Part shown: one piece after another, positions 4,661 through 5,484 of the stretch
Numbering within the stretch: the stretch's first letter is position 1
How the letters are laid out: each line of letters begins with the position of its first letter
DNA from: Candidatus Borrarchaeota archaeon
Lineage (GTDB): Archaea; Asgardarchaeota; Sifarchaeia; Borrarchaeales; Borrarchaeaceae
Direction of reading: 5' to 3'
DNA length: 5,484 bases
NCBI GenBank assembly: GCA_016840645.1
Contig: JAEORY010000306.1
Location: 1-5,484 of the forward strand
Made by a program: the position numbers and the translations under genes
Notes under the pieces: generated by a model
The model's database searches: none
The model's input: only the letters and a program-made list of their open reading frames with translations
Told to the model about the DNA's origin: nothing

Positions 4661-5484
4661 ATGTTAAATCGAAATAGAGATTTATTGTCTCGCATTCTCT
4701 TCTTTGGGTTTATAGGCTTCGCACTCCTTTTATTCGCCACGACACCAGCTATGTCTCAGCAAACAACGCAAGCAGAAACTGTCAGATGGTATCTTTATCT
4801 AAACGATCAATTGGTAGCGGGAACAAATGTTCCTGCTGAACAGTTTAAATTGGATCTCGAAGACGACGGTAGATTTGAGCCGCTTAATATCAAGATTCTA
4901 GCGGGAACAGGGGCACAACAAGTCTATGTACATGACTTTTATGCGACAGTAGAACTTATAGAGGGAACAGGATTAACAATCAGATATCCACAAGAAGGTA
5001 ATTATCCTATAAAACGACTGCTTCCTGCAAATGCACCCGATACAGTGATCTATGACCAAACCCTACGCATACTAGCGACTGCTGAGGAACTTGGATACGA
5101 CTTGCCAGATCCGGTCTACACCGGCTTCCTTAAACTCACGATATTTATCAGATATCGAGTCGGAGGAACTCCACCAGCAGCTACGGCCCAAACTTTAGAC
5201 AGTTCTACTTTATCTTTGGGAGAAGGATACGGAACAAAACAGCAAGTAGATGCAGAGGGCTACACAGTAACACAAGATGACGTTCAAGTAAACGTTCAGG
5301 ACTGGTATGTTTATGAAGATGGTGAACGGAGAGATACAACATCTAGTGAACGATTAAGAGACCAGTTAAGTACTCCCGCAGGACAGGCAACCGTTGGTGT
5401 GACAGCAGTTGCAGGTGTGGCAGTAGTAGCTACAGGATTACAACTAGGAGGAGTATTTCCCTCATTTATGAGTGGTGTACCCTC
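4661..5484 (+). CDS. Secreted or surface protein of unknown function, 3' end outside the window
   Basis: An open frame of 274 complete codons runs to the window edge. Residues 1-10 are polar with three Arg (MLNRNRDLLSR), 12-27 form a hydrophobic core (ILFFGFIGFALLLFA), and TTPAMSQQ offers a signal-peptidase site near 30-32, so export by Sec is likely. Residues 40-240 alternate polar and hydrophobic residues in the manner of a beta-rich extracellular domain (for example VRWYLYLNDQLV, KLTIFIRYRVGG, DWYVYEDGE), rich in Asp, Glu, Gln and Thr. There is no cysteine in the visible part. Residues 243-266 (ATVGVTAVAGVAVVATGLQL) form a second hydrophobic Ala/Gly/Val segment, probably a membrane anchor, after which the protein continues. 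I do not recognise a family. A one-ectodomain protein with a cytoplasmic tail or further membrane segments is the simplest reading. Confidence 0.75.
   Translation, partial: MLNRNRDLLSRILFFGFIGFALLLFATTPAMSQQTTQAETVRWYLYLNDQLVAGTNVPAEQFKLDLEDDGRFEPLNIKILAGTGAQQVYVHDFYATVELIEGTGLTIRYPQEGNYPIKRLLPANAPDTVIYDQTLRILATAEELGYDLPDPVYTGFLKLTIFIRYRVGGTPPAATAQTLDSSTLSLGEGYGTKQQVDAEGYTVTQDDVQVNVQDWYVYEDGERRDTTSSERLRDQLSTPAGQATVGVTAVAGVAVVATGLQLGGVFPSFMSGVP

Noticed and set aside
4476..4667. Plus-strand frame from ATG 4476 with in-frame TAG at 4509 and 4587, as a possible pyrrolysine gene
   Set aside because: The product is short and resembles no known family, and two genes in the window end in TAG, which argues against routine TAG read-through. 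Chance is the simpler explanation.

Overview
The window looks like a piece of a low-GC, probably anaerobic archaeal chromosome. The signs are an archaeal-style IS1341/IS605 tnpB, a GYPxxC protein resembling the archaeal DUF483 family, a DUF362-type iron-sulfur protein of the kind common in methanogens and related archaea, TATA-like boxes, Shine-Dalgarno (SD) sites, and a pyrimidine-only poly-T tract in place of a hairpin terminator. I cannot fix the lineage from this much sequence.

Layout. (1) Positions 1-911 are mobile-element territory and visibly richer in GC than the spacers that follow. A tnpB gene enters from the left edge on the minus strand (N-terminal 166 residues, start at 498). Right-hand of it, on the plus strand, lie what look like right ends of other IS605/IS1341 elements without their tnpB bodies: a hairpin at 562-615, a weaker one at 712-743, and a clear right end at about 791-911 that still carries the last 16 codons of a tnpB. 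(2) A DUF483-like gene (929-1687) starts 17 bases after that right end. (3) Positions 1688-2726 are about 1 kb of very AT-rich DNA with no convincing gene. It holds a 49-bp repeat, several inverted repeats and the probable promoter of the next gene. (4) A DUF362/ferredoxin gene follows at 2785-4254. Its conserved N-terminus starts at an ATT codon behind a perfect SD; the first ATG is 64 codons too late. It ends in a T-rich terminator. (5) Positions 4285-4660 are a spacer with only doubtful small ORFs. (6) A secreted, probably membrane-anchored protein starts at 4661 and runs off the right edge.

The genes do not form an obvious operon: each has its own spacer and its own SD, and no shared pathway can be read from them. 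The points most worth a second look are the ATT start of the DUF362 gene, the duplicated 49-bp leader sequence that carries its SD, the stacked orphan tnpB right ends whose guide-equivalent sequence falls on the start of the DUF483-like gene, and a cluster of inverted repeats in the 1-kb spacer.
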